Assembly (NCBI RefSeq): GCF_024806835.1
Contig: NZ_JANTYU010000001.1
Location: 62,001-126,000 of the forward strand
Source of the DNA: Xanthomonas sp. 3793
GTDB lineage: Bacteria; Pseudomonadota; Gammaproteobacteria; Xanthomonadales; Xanthomonadaceae
DNA length: 64,000 bases
Direction: 5' to 3'
How positions within the stretch are numbered: position 1 is the first letter of the stretch; the number at the start of each line of letters is the position of its first letter. The translations under genes were made by a program, and so were the position numbers. This document shows, in pieces, positions 46,609-57,082 of this stretch. Below the pieces are notes generated by a model. It saw only the letters and a list, made by a program, of their open reading frames with translations. It was not told the origin of the DNA and ran no database searches.

Positions 46609-48399
46609 ATGTCCGCTTACAAGATCACTGAACACAAGTACGACATGGTCGTGGTGGGTGCCGGCGGCGCCGGCCTGCGCGCCACGTTCGGCCTGGCCCA
46701 GAAGGGCTTGCAGACGGTCTGCCTGACCAAAGTCTTCCCGACCCGCTCGCACACCGTGGCGGCACAGGGCGGTATTTCGGCCGCGCTCGGCAACATGGGC
46801 GAGGACGACTGGCGCTATCACTTCTACGACACCATCAAGGGCTCCGATTGGCTGGGTGACCAGGACGCAATCGAGTACATGTGCCGCGAAGCGATCCCGG
46901 CCATCATCGAGCTCGAGCACTACGGTGTGCCGTTCTCGCGTACCGAAGAAGGCAAGATCTACCAGCGCCCGTTCGGTGGCATGACCACCAAGTACGGCGA
47001 AGGCCCGTCGGCGCAGCGCACCTGCGCGGCAGCCGACCGTACCGGCCACGCGATGCTGCACACGCTGTATCAGCAGTCGCTGGCGCACAACGCGCGCTTC
47101 ATGATCGAGTACTTCGCGCTGGACCTGATCTTCGACGAAGAAGGTGTCTGCCGTGGCGTGCTGGCCCTGGACATGGCCGAAGGCTCGCTGCATCTGTTCC
47201 GCGCCCACGGCGTGGTGCTGGCCACCGGCGGCTACGGCCGTGCCTACTTCAGCGCCACCTCCGCGCACACCTGTACCGGTGATGGCGGCGGCCTGGTGAT
47301 GCGTGCCGGCCTGCCGGTGCAGGACATGGAGTTCGTGCAGTTCCATCCCACCGGCATCTACGGTGCGGGCTGCCTGATCACCGAGGGCGTACGCGGCGAA
47401 GGCGGCATTCTGCGCAACAGCAACGGCGAGCGCTTCATGGAGCGCTACGCACCGCACTACAAGGATCTGGCATCGCGCGACGTGGTATCGCGTTCGATGA
47501 CGGTGGAGATCCGCGAAGGCCGCGGTGTTGGCGAGCACAAGGATCACATCCTGCTCGACCTGACCCACCTCGGCCCGGAAGTCATCAACGAAAAGCTGCC
47601 CGGCATCGCCGAAAGCGCCCACATCTTTGCCGGTGTGGACGTGACCAAGCAGCCGATCCCGGTGCTGCCGACGGTGCACTACAACATGGGCGGCATTCCG
47701 ACCAATTTCTACGGCGAAGTGGTGCGCAAGCAGGGCGACGACCCGGATGCGGTGGTGCCTGGCCTGTACGCGATCGGCGAAGCCGCCTGCGTGTCGGTGC
47801 ACGGTGCCAACCGCCTGGGTTCCAACTCGCTGCTGGATCTGGTGGTGTTCGGCCGTGCGGTGGCAAACCGCTGCGCCGAGACGGTCAAGCCCAATCAGCC
47901 GCACAAGACCCTGCCGTCCGATGCCTGCGACAAGGCACTGGGGCTGCTGGACAAGTTGCGCTATGCCAACGGCTCCACGCCGACCTCGGTGATCCGCGAC
48001 AACATGCAGCGCACCATGCAGTCCGACGCCGCAGTGTTCCGCACCAGCAAGACCTTGAAGGAAGGCGTGGACAAGATGGCCGAGATCTTCGCCACCTTCG
48101 AAGACGTCAAGGTGTCCGACCGCTCGCTGGTCTGGAACTCGGATCTGATCGAGACCTACGAGTTGAACAACCTGCTGCTCAACGCAGTGGCGACGATCAA
48201 TTCGGCCGAGCAGCGCAAGGAAAGCCGCGGCGCGCATTCGCACGAGGACTTCCCGGACCGTGACGACGTCAACTGGCAGAAGCACACGCTGGTCACCGTC
48301 GACGACAAGGGCAAGTGCGAGTTCGAGTATCGCCCGGTGCACATGTACACGCTGAGCAAGGACGTGGACGTCGTCCCGCCGAAGCCGCGCGTTTACTGA
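46609..48399 (+). CDS. sdhA: Succinate dehydrogenase flavoprotein subunit
   Basis: 596 aa. The FAD motif [11 protein letters not shown] opens the protein. The His that carries covalent FAD is in [10 protein letters not shown], and the catalytic Arg/His regions ([35 protein letters not shown]) are intact. Oxidation of succinate to fumarate occurs here on the cytoplasmic face of the inner membrane. Confidence 0.98.
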   Translation: MSAYKITEHKYDMVVVGAGGAGLRATFGLAQKGLQTVCLTKVFPTRSHTVAAQGGISAALGNMGEDDWRYHFYDTIKGSDWLGDQDAIEYMCREAIPAIIELEHYGVPFSRTEEGKIYQRPFGGMTTKYGEGPSAQRTCAAADRTGHAMLHTLYQQSLAHNARFMIEYFALDLIFDEEGVCRGVLALDMAEGSLHLFRAHGVVLATGGYGRAYFSATSAHTCTGDGGGLVMRAGLPVQDMEFVQFHPTGIYGAGCLITEGVRGEGGILRNSNGERFMERYAPHYKDLASRDVVSRSMTVEIREGRGVGEHKDHILLDLTHLGPEVINEKLPGIAESAHIFAGVDVTKQPIPVLPTVHYNMGGIPTNFYGEVVRKQGDDPDAVVPGLYAIGEAACVSVHGANRLGSNSLLDLVVFGRAVANRCAETVKPNQPHKTLPSDACDKALGLLDKLRYANGSTPTSVIRDNMQRTMQSDAAVFRTSKTLKEGVDKMAEIFATFEDVKVSDRSLVWNSDLIETYELNNLLLNAVATINSAEQRKESRGAHSHEDFPDRDDVNWQKHTLVTVDDKGKCEFEYRPVHMYTLSKDVDVVPPKPRVY

Positions 48400-48628
48400 T
48401 CGATGCGCATGCAAGGCTCCCTCGCTGTAACGAAGCCGGTCGCCGGGTTGTCCTGGCGCCGCGGCAGGTGCTTGCAGCGGCCGGAGCGTTTGACCACGCA
48501 GGAGCAGCGCCGGCAACAGGCCGGTCGCTGCACCGCCGCTTCGGTGGCGGCATCCATCGTCTTTACCTTCATGCGCACGGTGCGGCTGTCGTTCGCACCG
48601 CGCACCGCCTGAGCCAACGAGAGCAGCT
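48400..48628. other. 229-base gap between sdhA and sdhB
   Basis: Unusually long gap inside the operon. A frame of 69 codons (48403-48612) is open, but the predicted peptide is basic and low in family features, and I do not accept it as a gene. No terminator hairpin is obvious. Confidence 0.5.
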
Positions 48629-49411
48629 ATGGCAGAGTTCACCCTCCCCAAGAATTCAAAGATCGGCAAGGGTAAGCATTACCCTGCGCAGGGCGCCAAG
48701 AACACGCGCACCTTCAAGGTCTACCGCTGGGATCCGGATGGCGACGCCAACCCGCGCACCGATAGCTATGAGATCGATCTCGACAAGTGCGGCCCGATGG
48801 TGCTGGACGCACTGATCAAGATCAAGAACGAGATCGACCCGACATTGGCGTTCCGTCGTTCGTGCCGCGAGGGCATCTGCGGCTCGTGCGCGATGAACAT
48901 CGACGGCACCAATACGCTGGCCTGCACCAAGGCGATCAATGCCTGCGGCAAGGCCGAAGTGCCGATCTACCCGCTGCCGCATATGGATGTGATCAAGGAT
49001 CTGGTTCCGGATCTGACCCACTTCTATGCGCAGTACGCGTCGATCAAGCCGTGGATCCGCACCCAGACCCCGCCGCCGCCGGATCGCGAGCGCCTGCAGT
49101 CGCCGGAAGACCGCCGCAAGCTCGATGGCCTGTACGAGTGCATCCTGTGCGCGTGCTGCTCGACCAGCTGCCCGAGCTACTGGTGGAATGGCGAGCGTTA
49201 CCTGGGTCCGGCAATCCTGCTGCAGGCGTACCGCTGGATCATCGACTCGCGCGACGAGGACACCGGTGCGCGGCTGGACGATCTCGAGGACCCGTTCAAG
49301 TTGTATCGCTGCCACACCATCATGAACTGCGCACGGACCTGCCCGAAGGGCCTGAATCCTGCGCTGGCGATCGCCGAGATCAAGAAATTGATGATGGCCC
49401 GTCGCGCCTGA
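48629..49411 (+). CDS. sdhB: Succinate dehydrogenase iron-sulfur subunit
   Basis: 260 aa. The [2Fe-2S] ligands lie in [10 protein letters not shown]...C, and the [4Fe-4S]/[3Fe-4S] ligands in [12 protein letters not shown] and [17 protein letters not shown]. Electrons pass through these to the quinone. GAGAG precedes the ATG. Confidence 0.98.
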   Translation: MAEFTLPKNSKIGKGKHYPAQGAKNTRTFKVYRWDPDGDANPRTDSYEIDLDKCGPMVLDALIKIKNEIDPTLAFRRSCREGICGSCAMNIDGTNTLACTKAINACGKAEVPIYPLPHMDVIKDLVPDLTHFYAQYASIKPWIRTQTPPPPDRERLQSPEDRRKLDGLYECILCACCSTSCPSYWWNGERYLGPAILLQAYRWIIDSRDEDTGARLDDLEDPFKLYRCHTIMNCARTCPKGLNPALAIAEIKKLMMARRA

Positions 49412-49524
49412 TCGCAAGGCGCCGATATCTCGCATGGGCGGGATGTGGTTCGCAGCGGCACCGGCCTTATGGTCAGGTGCCGCTGTCGTTTTCGCCCCCG
49501 CCGCAGGGCGGGGTGGAGATAGGA

Positions 49525-49773
49525 ATGGACGAACAGACCTTGTTGAAAAAGCTGCGCTGGCGTTGCCGGCGCGGCATGCGCGAACTGGATCAGCTGTTCG
49601 GGCGCTATCTGGATCAGCGCTGGGCGCAGGCTTCCGAGGCCGAGCGCGCGGTTTTCCTACAGCTGCTGGATTGCGAAGACGATAAGTTGTGGCGCTGGTT
49701 CATGGGTTACGAGGCTTGCCCGGATGTCGCCAACGCCGCACTCATCGCCGATATCCGCGCCTTGCCGGCTTGA
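49525..49773 (+). CDS. sdhE: FAD assembly factor SdhE
   Basis: 82 aa. The RGMRELD sequence is the RGxxE motif that contacts SdhA during covalent flavinylation. GGAGATAGGA precedes the ATG. It lies 113 bases after sdhB in the same direction and overlaps the ygfX-like gene by 50 bases. Confidence 0.95.
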   Translation: MDEQTLLKKLRWRCRRGMRELDQLFGRYLDQRWAQASEAERAVFLQLLDCEDDKLWRWFMGYEACPDVANAALIADIRALPA

Positions 49774-50176
49774 GTGGCGGCCTTCGCGCGGGCTTGTTTG
49801 CGCACTGAGCCTTCTCGCAGTGCTGGCGCTGTGCGCCATCTGGCGCAGCGGCATGCCGGCCTGGCTGGCTGTGGTCCTGTCCATCGTTGCGTCGGCTTCG
49901 GTCGGCAGGTCGCACTGGCGGCTGTTGCGTTCGCCAGTGCGGCAACTGGTCGTTCCCTGGGGCGAGAGCCCCGCCAGCATTGACGGCACGCAGGTGCAGA
50001 ACCTGCAGATCGCCTGGCGCGGACCGATTGCGGTGGTGGCGTGGACAGGTCCGGATGCGCGCCGCGAACGCCTGCATTTCTGGCCGGATACCCTGCTTGC
50101 AGCGCAACGACGTGAACTGCGTCTGGCCGCGCAGGCACATGCGATTTCGTCCGGGCGGCCGCAAGTGGCACCATAG
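49724..50176 (+). CDS. YgfX/CptA-like inner-membrane protein
   Basis: 150 aa. Two adjacent TMs (about 27-62) are followed by a cytoplasmic domain, the same layout as E. coli YgfX, and the end ([20 protein letters not shown]) aligns with the YgfX C terminus. In enterobacteria ygfX follows sdhE (ygfY) and has been discussed as a toxin-antitoxin-like pair or as a membrane partner; the sdhE-ygfX order is kept here. GAGG lies 9 bases before the ATG, inside sdhE. Confidence 0.75.
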   Translation: MSPTPHSSPISAPCRLEWRPSRGLVCALSLLAVLALCAIWRSGMPAWLAVVLSIVASASVGRSHWRLLRSPVRQLVVPWGESPASIDGTQVQNLQIAWRGPIAVVAWTGPDARRERLHFWPDTLLAAQRRELRLAAQAHAISSGRPQVAP

Positions 50177-50199
50177 CGTCCCTTTCCCGGTTGAACCGC

Positions 50200-51441
50200 A
50201 TGTTCAAACCTATCCCGGTTGCCATCGGCTTGCGCTACCTGCGTGCCAAGCGGCGCAATGGCTTCATCTCCTTTATCTCGATGGCATCGATCCTGGGCAT
50301 CGCCCTGGGCGTCACTGTGCTGATCACCACGCTGGCAGTGATGAGCGGTTTTCAAAAGGAAATCCGCGACCGTCTGCTGCAGATGGCGGCGCATGCCACT
50401 GTCAGCGCCGAAGGCGCGCCGATGCGCGATTGGCAGCATGCGGTCGAGGTCGCCATGGCCGACCCGCGCGTTGCCGGCGCCGCACCGTATATCGAAACCG
50501 AATCGCTGCTGCAGGGCCCACGCAAGCAGCCGGCCATCGTCCGTGGCATCGTTCCGGCCGAAGAGAACAAGGTGTCCGTGCTGGCCAAGAAGATGCAGCA
50601 GGGCTCGGTCGACAGCCTGACTCCGGGCTCCTACAACATCGTCATCGGCAAGGAGCTGGCGATCTGGCTGGGCGTGGATGTGGGCGACAGCGTCGTCGTA
50701 TTGCTCAGCGATACCCAGGCCACGCCATTGGGCGCGATGCCGCGGCTCAAGCGCTTCACCGTCAGCGGGATTTTCGAAGCCGGCTACAACGAGATCGATC
50801 GCGGCCTGGCGGTGGTCAACATGCAGGATCTGGGGCGGGTGTTGCGCATGGATGGCGTCACCGGCGTGCGGCTGCGGCTCCACGACATGGATCAGGCCTG
50901 GAACGTCGCGCGCGATCTGGCGTTGAAGTTGCACGGCCCGTACCGGGTGAGCGACTGGACCCAGGAAAACGCCAATCTCTATCACTCGTTGAAGATGGAA
51001 AAGACCGTGATGGGCATCCTGCTGTCGCTGATCGTGGCGATGGGTGCGTTCAACCTGGTGTCTTCGCAGGTCATGCTGGTCACCGACAAGCAGGCCGACA
51101 TCGCGATTCTGCGCACGCTGGGCCTGTCGCCCGGCGGGGTGATGCAGGTGTTCATGGTGCAGGGCTCGTTGATCGGTTTCATGGGCACGATCATGGGGGT
51201 GATCGGCGGTATCGTGCTGACCCTCAATCTGGAGCGCATCCTCGGCCTGATCGAGACGATCTTCAGCGTCAAGCTGCTGCCGGAAGACGTGTACTACATC
51301 ACCGGCCTGCCGACCGACATGCAGACCCAGGACGTGGTGGTGATCACCGTGGTGGCGCTGGTGATGAGTTTCCTGGCGACCTTGTACCCGGCATGGCGCG
51401 CCTCGCGTACCCAGCCGGCGGAGGCGCTGCGTTATGAATGA
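50200..51441 (+). CDS. lolC: Lipoprotein-releasing system permease LolC/LolE
   Basis: 413 aa. Four TMs frame a large periplasmic domain (first TM near 25-50, the other three in the last 150 residues), the FtsX/MacB-type layout. The N terminus [14 protein letters not shown] and [16 protein letters not shown] match LolC/E. The complex extracts lipoproteins from the inner membrane for LolA. The sister permease is absent here, so LolC2-type homodimers or a second gene elsewhere are both possible. I chose the ATG at 50200; a TTG at 50191 is also in frame. Confidence 0.92.
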   Translation: MFKPIPVAIGLRYLRAKRRNGFISFISMASILGIALGVTVLITTLAVMSGFQKEIRDRLLQMAAHATVSAEGAPMRDWQHAVEVAMADPRVAGAAPYIETESLLQGPRKQPAIVRGIVPAEENKVSVLAKKMQQGSVDSLTPGSYNIVIGKELAIWLGVDVGDSVVVLLSDTQATPLGAMPRLKRFTVSGIFEAGYNEIDRGLAVVNMQDLGRVLRMDGVTGVRLRLHDMDQAWNVARDLALKLHGPYRVSDWTQENANLYHSLKMEKTVMGILLSLIVAMGAFNLVSSQVMLVTDKQADIAILRTLGLSPGGVMQVFMVQGSLIGFMGTIMGVIGGIVLTLNLERILGLIETIFSVKLLPEDVYYITGLPTDMQTQDVVVITVVALVMSFLATLYPAWRASRTQPAEALRYE

Positions 51442-52189
51442 GATCAGGGAATCGGAAATCGGGAATCGGGAAGCGGTCGTGCAGAAGCCAAACCAAGCAG
51501 AGTCAGTGATTCGGGCCGAGGGTCTGGGCAAGACCTATGCCGAAGGCAAGATGCGCACGCCGGTGTTCGACGGTCTGGATCTGACGGTGGCAACCGGCGA
51601 AACGGTCGCGATCGTCGGCGCGTCCGGCGCGGGCAAGAGCACCTTGCTGCATCTGCTTGGCGGGCTGGACATTCCGACCTCGGGGGAGGTGTATGTCGCA
51701 GGACAGCGCATGTCGGCGCTGTCCGATGGCGAGCGCGGCAGGCTGCGAAACCAGGCATTGGGCTTCGTGTACCAGTTCCATCATCTGCTGCCGGAATTCA
51801 CCGCGCTGGAAAACGTGATGATGCCGGTGCTGCTGTCGGGCAAGGATGTAGCGGTGGCGCGTGGGCAGGCATTGCAGTTGCTGGAATCGGTCGGGCTCGG
51901 CCATCGCATCGAACACAAGCCCAGCGAACTGTCGGGCGGCGAGCGTCAGCGCTGTGCGGTGGCGCGTGCACTGGTGAACAAGCCGGGATGCGTGCTGGGC
52001 GACGAGCCCACCGGCAATCTCGACGACAAAACCGCAGGCACGGTGTTCGAACTGATGCTGGAACTCAACCGCGCGCAGCGTACCAGCCTTGTATTGGTCA
52101 CTCACGACCGCAGCCTGGCGCGTCGCCTGGATCGGGTGCTGGAGCTGCATCAAGGCAAGTTGCGCGAGCTGGCGCCCTCGGCCGTGTGA
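51434..52189 (+). CDS. lolD: Lipoprotein-releasing system ATPase LolD
   Basis: 251 aa. Walker [10 protein letters not shown], signature LSGGERQR, Walker B VLGDEP and the LolD-specific [21 protein letters not shown] are present. It powers lipoprotein release with the LolC/E permease. The N terminus is about 18 residues longer than in E. coli LolD and is encoded by four tandem heptamers (51447-51474). An in-frame GTG at 51506 would give the usual length and avoid the repeat. The start overlaps lolC by 8 bases. Confidence 0.94.
   Translation: MNEIRESEIGNREAVVQKPNQAESVIRAEGLGKTYAEGKMRTPVFDGLDLTVATGETVAIVGASGAGKSTLLHLLGGLDIPTSGEVYVAGQRMSALSDGERGRLRNQALGFVYQFHHLLPEFTALENVMMPVLLSGKDVAVARGQALQLLESVGLGHRIEHKPSELSGGERQRCAVARALVNKPGCVLGDEPTGNLDDKTAGTVFELMLELNRAQRTSLVLVTHDRSLARRLDRVLELHQGKLRELAPSAV
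51447..51474. repeat. Four tandem 7-bp repeats in the lolD start region
   Basis: GGGAATC, GGAAATC, GGGAATC and GGGAAGC follow one another without a gap, just after the lolC stop and inside the first codons of lolD. The unit is not a multiple of three, so a change in copy number would shift the frame from the first lolD start. Confidence 0.85.
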
Positions 52190-52544
52190 GTGCCTGCGAC
52201 GCGATCGGGTTGTCGGTCGCCTCGCGCAATAAAACGCATCTCTCGCGCCATGGCGCTGCGTGCAGGATGCGCAGCGCGGCAGCGCGGTGCGTCGCTGCCG
52301 TGGTGCAATCCCGGTGCACAGCTCCAGGGCCAGCGAACGCAACGTGGCGAGCCGTTGCCAGGGTAGGGCATGAGCGGCGCGCTCGAAACTGCAGTGCATG
52401 AATGGTCCATGCGGTACCGAGCATCGGCCGCGTCCCACCGGCGGTGAGCACACGCGGTTTGTCGGGCGGTTCTAAACCTCTGGACTCCACGCTTATCCAT
52501 ATCGCTGCAGGCCGGTGCGACCTGCAGCGACGCATTGGCTGCGG
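52190..52544. other. Intergenic region between lolD and PRISE-type reductase
   Basis: 355 bases between convergent genes. No RNA gene, repeat or convincing frame. No strong terminator hairpin was found. Confidence 0.45.
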
Positions 52545-53609
52545 TCAGGGAATGATGCGCAGTGCTCGCAACCGGGTGAACAGCTCGAAGAACGAAGCGC
52601 GGCTGTCGTAGAAGTCCAGAAAGCCCAGTTCGCGACTCTTGGTCATGTCGTTGACGCACTCGATCTCGCGGCCCAGGTCGGCATCGGTGTGCCACCACGA
52701 GGCCAGGCGATTGACGTCCGACTCGACCAGATTGTGCTGCGCGGCCAGCTCGGCCCACAGCTCTGGTGCGGTCTTGGTCAGGCGCGCCTCCAGTGGCTGC
52801 GGCGTGTCGGGGCAGGGGGCGGCATCGAGCTCGAAGAACGCCGCGATCTCGCCCCACATCCAGCGCCAGCGGAACACATCGCCATTGACGGTGTTGAAGG
52901 CCTGGTTGCGCGCTGCCGGGCTCAGTCCCGCCCAGGCCAGCTGACGGCCAAGCAGGCCAGCGTCGGTCAGGTCGGTAAGGCTGTTCCACTGCGCTTGCGA
53001 ACCCGGGAACACGAATGGCTGCCCGGTGTGTTTGCACAGCGAGGCGTAGACCGCGAGCGTCACGCCCATGTTCATCGCATTGCTGCCGTTGGCCATGCCG
53101 ATCATGGTGTGCGAGCGATGCACGCTCCACCCAAAGCCGTGCCGCTCGGCGTGCGCGAACAGCAGGTCTTCGAGCGTGTAGTAGAAGTTTTCGCCCGGCT
53201 GGCGCGGCTCGCTCTCGCGGAACGGCGTTTCGGCCTTGCCGCTACCGTAGTTCTCGAAGGCGCCCAGGTAATGCTTGGTGCCGGTGACCAGCGCCATGTG
53301 CTGCAGCGGCGCGTCGCTCAAGGCATCGCACAGGTGCCGCATCATTGCGCCATTGGCCTCGACGTTCTCGCGTTCGGTGTCGCGACGCGTCCAGGTACAG
53401 AAAAACACGTGGGTAATCGGCAGGCCACGCAACGCGTTGTTGGTGCTGTCGGCGTCCAGTAGATCGGCGGCGACGGGAATGACGCCGTCGTGCTGCAGCG
53501 GGCGGCGTGCCAGGCCGTAAACGGTCCAGCCATCGGCGACCAGCACGTTGGCCAGGTTGTAGCCGGAGATGCCGGTCACGCCGACAATCAATGCAATGCC
53601 TTTACGCAT
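52545..53609 (-). CDS. PRISE-type SDR (progesterone 5-beta-reductase/iridoid synthase-like)
   Basis: 354 aa. The dinucleotide site is GVTGISGYN (7-15). NFYYTLEDLL is the hallmark of the PRISE subgroup, where a Tyr acts without the usual YxxxK pair. These enzymes reduce enones with NADPH; the bacterial substrate is unknown. I chose the ATG at 53609, with GAGGAG 8 bases upstream; an earlier in-frame ATG at 53642 lacks this. It stands alone. Confidence 0.88.
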   Translation of the reverse strand: MRKGIALIVGVTGISGYNLANVLVADGWTVYGLARRPLQHDGVIPVAADLLDADSTNNALRGLPITHVFFCTWTRRDTERENVEANGAMMRHLCDALSDAPLQHMALVTGTKHYLGAFENYGSGKAETPFRESEPRQPGENFYYTLEDLLFAHAERHGFGWSVHRSHTMIGMANGSNAMNMGVTLAVYASLCKHTGQPFVFPGSQAQWNSLTDLTDAGLLGRQLAWAGLSPAARNQAFNTVNGDVFRWRWMWGEIAAFFELDAAPCPDTPQPLEARLTKTAPELWAELAAQHNLVESDVNRLASWWHTDADLGREIECVNDMTKSRELGFLDFYDSRASFFELFTRLRALRIIP

Positions 53610-53991
53610 GTGGGGGAACTCCTCAAAAACAGCGTCGAACATAGTCGCTCGCTCATGAAATCGAGGCGAATGTGGCGCCGTGCGATCTGTTGGGGTGATC
53701 TGGCGATTGTTGCATCGGCCACGTTTCATCGTTCTACGCGGTTTTTTCGTGCGGCCCGACCGACGGGATGCGCGGGGACGATCGAGCTGACCGCCAGCTT
53801 CATCGCTGATGCTCCTGGCCGAAACCCGTTGGCAGCGTTGAGCATGCGCATCGAATCGCGGCATGCCGGTAACGCGCTACAGCAGATGCGGTCTCTTCTG
53901 ACCGTGTTGTGCGCAAACCACCGCTGCCTCCAACCCACCGGTTTGTTTAGCGTTGCTCTTTGGATCAGGATGATCGGGATTGAGCGGCAAC
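53610..53991. other. Divergent intergenic region between reductase and comEC
   Basis: 382 bases that should hold promoters for both genes. I could not assign elements. A frame opens across part of it, but nothing supports coding. Confidence 0.45.
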
Positions 53992-56388
53992 ATGGATGTG
54001 TCAGGTCACGCAGCCCCGTCGCCGCGGCTTGCATCGGCAGTGCCTGTCGCAGGCGCGTTGCTGCTGGGCGTGGTCGTTTGTGCATGGTCGCCGGCGCTGT
54101 TGCCGCAGGCGCTGTATGCCGCCTGTCTGTTTGCGGGCGTGCTCGGCACTGCGCTCACCCTGTGGCTGCGTCCGCGGCCAGCGTGGTGGATGCTGGCACT
54201 TGCAACGGCGACGGTAGGCTTCGGGCTGACTGGCTGGCAAGTGGCCGAGACCTTGCAGTCGCAATTGCCGCCACGTGACGAAGCGCGCGAGATCAGCGTT
54301 CGCGGCCGCATTGTCGGGCTGCCGGTGGCCGAGCAACGGCGTACGCGGTTCCAGTTGCGCGTCGATCACGATCAAGCGCAGCCGGTGGCCCTGCGCGGCA
54401 AACTGTTGCAATTGGCCTGGTACGACTCCTTCGGTGCCGACCAGATCGGCCCGCGCGCCGCGCTGCGGGCGGGGGCACATTGGCAACTGCAGCTCAAGCT
54501 GCGTGCACCGCGCGGTCTTCGCAACCCGGGTGGGTTCGATGCCGAACGTCAGGCGTTGGCGCAGCGCATCGTCGCCACCGGGTATGTACGCGACCTCGGC
54601 GCTGCGCGCGAGGTTGTCGCTCCGCGTGGCGTGGATGCCTGGCGCGACCGGATGTCGCTGCGGATTGCTGCGCAGGTCTCCGGCCCTTCTGCGCCTTACC
54701 TGCGCGCCCTTGCACTGGGCGACACGCGTGGACTGGACGATGCGGCATGGGCGACCCTGCGCGCGACCGGGCTGAGCCATCTGATCGCCATCTCCGGATT
54801 CCATGTCGGCCTGGTTGCCGCGTTCTTTGCACTGATGGTGGCCGGGCTGTGGCGATGGCGGCCGGGTCTGGGTCTGGTGATGCCACGCGTGCATGCCGCA
54901 GCCATCGCCGCGCTGCTCGGCGCCGCTGCGTACGCGGTGGTTGCAGGATTGGCGCTGCCCACGGTACGCACTGTGCTGATGATCGCCGTCGTGGCACTGG
55001 CGCGGGTTGCGCGGCGACGCGCCACAACGGCGCAGATTCTTGCGCTGGCGCTGCTTGCAGTGCTGGCATGGGACCCATTGAGCGTGCTGGTGGCAGGCTT
55101 CTGGCTCAGTTTTGCCGGTGTCGCCTGGCTGGTGTGGTGCCTGCCCGCAGATGACCGCAGCCTCCTGCGCGGCTTCCTGTCTGCGCAGACCGTCGCCACC
55201 GTCGGCTTGCTGCCACTGACGGTCAGCTTGTTCGGGCAGGCATCGCTGGTGGGGCCGTTGGCCAATCTTGTCGCCATTCCCTGGTGGACCTTTGTCGTGG
55301 TGCCGCTGTGCCTGCTGGGAACAGCGCTTGAAGCGCTGCATGCCGGTGCGGGCGTCTGGGCATGGCAATTGGCCGGCTGGTGCTTCGCGTTGACCTGGCC
55401 GGGGTTCGTCTGGCTTGGGCAGACCACGGTGGCGTTGTGGTGGGTGCCCGAATCCGACGCGATTGCGCTGATTGCAGCGTTGCTGGGCGCGTTCTGGCTA
55501 TTGCTGCCGCGAGGCACGCCGGGCAAGGCCGTTGCGATGCTGCTGTGGCTGCCGTTGCTATGGCCGGATCGTGCCTTGCCCGGCGCTGGCGAAGCCGACC
55601 TGCAGGTGTTGGATGTCGGGCAGGGTCTGGCAGTGCTGGTGCGCACGCAGCGGCATGCGCTGCTGTTCGACACCGGCCCCGCAGTGCGCGATGGGTTCGA
55701 TGCCGGCGAGCGCGTGGTGCTGCCCGCCCTGCGTGCGCTCGGGGTGCGTCAGCTGGATGCGCTGGTGCTCAGTCATGCCGACGCCGACCATGCCGGCGGA
55801 TACGCAGCGGTGCGCGCGGGTCTGCCGGTCGCGATGACGGCTGCACCGCCAGGGGCGCCGCTGGATGTCCGCTCGCGCTGCCAGGCCGGCCGTCAGTGGG
55901 AGTGGGATGGCGTGCGCTTTCGCTTTCTGCATCCAGCTGCGGATTTTCCGTATCTGCGCAACCAATCCAGCTGCGTGCTGCGGGTCGAGACGCTGCACGC
56001 CAGTGCGCTGTTGCCGGGCGACATCGACGAGCTCATCGAGCGTCGACTGATGCGCGAGCAGGTTGCGGGGCTGCGTGCGGAGGTGGTGGTGGTACCGCAT
56101 CACGGCAGCGCAGACGGCTCGCACGCCGCTTTCATTGCCGCCACCGGAGCGCAGCTGGCGATGGTCTCCTCCGGGTATGGCAACCGTTTTGGCCATCCCC
56201 GCGCACAGGTGGTTCAGCGCTGGACGGGCAGCGGGGCCGAATTGCTCGACACTGCCCAGTCCGGTGCGATCAGGGTATGGCTAGGGGCGGACGGCCTGCA
56301 GCTGCGCGAGCGACGACGCTGGCAGCCGCGTCTTTGGGATGCTGCGGAACGGCGGCGGTCGACTGCTATCCTATCGGCCAGCGAATAG
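53992..56388 (+). CDS. comEC: DNA uptake channel ComEC/Rec2
   Basis: 798 aa. An N-terminal domain with TMs and a beta-rich stretch (DUF4131-like), the central Competence domain with about 8 TMs (LSHLIAISGFHVGL near 259), and a C-terminal metallo-beta-lactamase domain with LSHADADHAGGY and VVPHHGSADGS. It carries single-stranded DNA across the inner membrane during natural transformation. The ATG at 53992 is chosen over a TTG at 53980. Followed by exbB after 28 bases. Confidence 0.94.
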   Translation: MDVSGHAAPSPRLASAVPVAGALLLGVVVCAWSPALLPQALYAACLFAGVLGTALTLWLRPRPAWWMLALATATVGFGLTGWQVAETLQSQLPPRDEAREISVRGRIVGLPVAEQRRTRFQLRVDHDQAQPVALRGKLLQLAWYDSFGADQIGPRAALRAGAHWQLQLKLRAPRGLRNPGGFDAERQALAQRIVATGYVRDLGAAREVVAPRGVDAWRDRMSLRIAAQVSGPSAPYLRALALGDTRGLDDAAWATLRATGLSHLIAISGFHVGLVAAFFALMVAGLWRWRPGLGLVMPRVHAAAIAALLGAAAYAVVAGLALPTVRTVLMIAVVALARVARRRATTAQILALALLAVLAWDPLSVLVAGFWLSFAGVAWLVWCLPADDRSLLRGFLSAQTVATVGLLPLTVSLFGQASLVGPLANLVAIPWWTFVVVPLCLLGTALEALHAGAGVWAWQLAGWCFALTWPGFVWLGQTTVALWWVPESDAIALIAALLGAFWLLLPRGTPGKAVAMLLWLPLLWPDRALPGAGEADLQVLDVGQGLAVLVRTQRHALLFDTGPAVRDGFDAGERVVLPALRALGVRQLDALVLSHADADHAGGYAAVRAGLPVAMTAAPPGAPLDVRSRCQAGRQWEWDGVRFRFLHPAADFPYLRNQSSCVLRVETLHASALLPGDIDELIERRLMREQVAGLRAEVVVVPHHGSADGSHAAFIAATGAQLAMVSSGYGNRFGHPRAQVVQRWTGSGAELLDTAQSGAIRVWLGADGLQLRERRRWQPRLWDAAERRRSTAILSASE

Positions 56389-56416
56389 GCGGCCGCGTTG
56401 CCGGAGGAATCGAATC

Positions 56417-57079
56417 GTGTTGGAGCTGGTCAAGGCGGGCGGTTGGCCGATGGTGCCGTTGCTGTTGCTGGGTGTGATCGCCCTTGCGATCGTACTGGAG
56501 CGTCTGTGGGCCTTGCGCCGCAACGAAGTGACGCCGCCGGGGCTGGGCGAAGAAGTCCGTAACTGGGCCGCGCGCGGCAAGCTGGATCCCACCCACATCG
56601 AGTCGCTGCGGCGCAATTCGCCGCTGGGCGCGCTGCTGGCGGCGGCGCTGGATGTGCGCGGTCGTCCGCGCGATCTGGTACGTGAACGCATCGAAGATAC
56701 CGGTCGCCATGTGGTGCACCGCATGGAGCGCTACCTGAACGCGCTGGGCACCATCGCCTCGGCCGGTCCGCTGCTGGGGTTGCTCGGCACGGTGGTCGGC
56801 ATGATCCAGATGTTCCTGGGCATCCTCGATCACGGCGTGGGCGATGTGAACCAGCTGGCCGGCGGCATCGGCAAGGCGCTGGTGTGCACCGCCACCGGCA
56901 TGATCATCGCAGTGCCCGCGTTGATGGCGCATCGCTTCTTCAAGGGGCGCATTGCCGGCTACATCATCGAGATGGAACAGGAAGCCACGCTGCTGCTGGA
57001 CACCATGGATGGCCGCGCGGCACCTGTGGCGGCGGCGCCGGCAGCGCCGGGCAGCAAGCCCGTCATGGCAAAGGGCTGA
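56417..57079 (+). CDS. exbB: MotA/TolQ/ExbB-family proton channel protein
   Basis: 220 aa from a GTG start with GGAGG 9 bases upstream. Three TMs are visible: the N-terminal one, and the paired ones in the second half with ASAGPLLGLLGTVVGMIQMF and ATGMIIAVPALMAHRFF. It forms a proton-driven motor with ExbD. The link with msbA-lpxK suggests an envelope role rather than only TonB, but that is inference. Confidence 0.93.
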   Translation: MLELVKAGGWPMVPLLLLGVIALAIVLERLWALRRNEVTPPGLGEEVRNWAARGKLDPTHIESLRRNSPLGALLAAALDVRGRPRDLVRERIEDTGRHVVHRMERYLNALGTIASAGPLLGLLGTVVGMIQMFLGILDHGVGDVNQLAGGIGKALVCTATGMIIAVPALMAHRFFKGRIAGYIIEMEQEATLLLDTMDGRAAPVAAAPAAPGSKPVMAKG

Positions 57080-57082
57080 CGG

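Noticed and set aside
48403..48612. 69-codon frame between sdhA and sdhB
   Set aside because: No good ribosome binding site, no family and a basic composition like random G+C-rich sequence.
46576..48669. 697-codon minus-strand frame opposite sdhA
   Set aside because: It is a shadow of a highly conserved gene, rich in His and Arg and without motifs.
49525..50176. Toxin-antitoxin pair sdhE-ygfX
   Set aside because: SdhE has a clear role in flavin insertion and lies with the sdh genes; the toxin reading is disputed and not shown by sequence.
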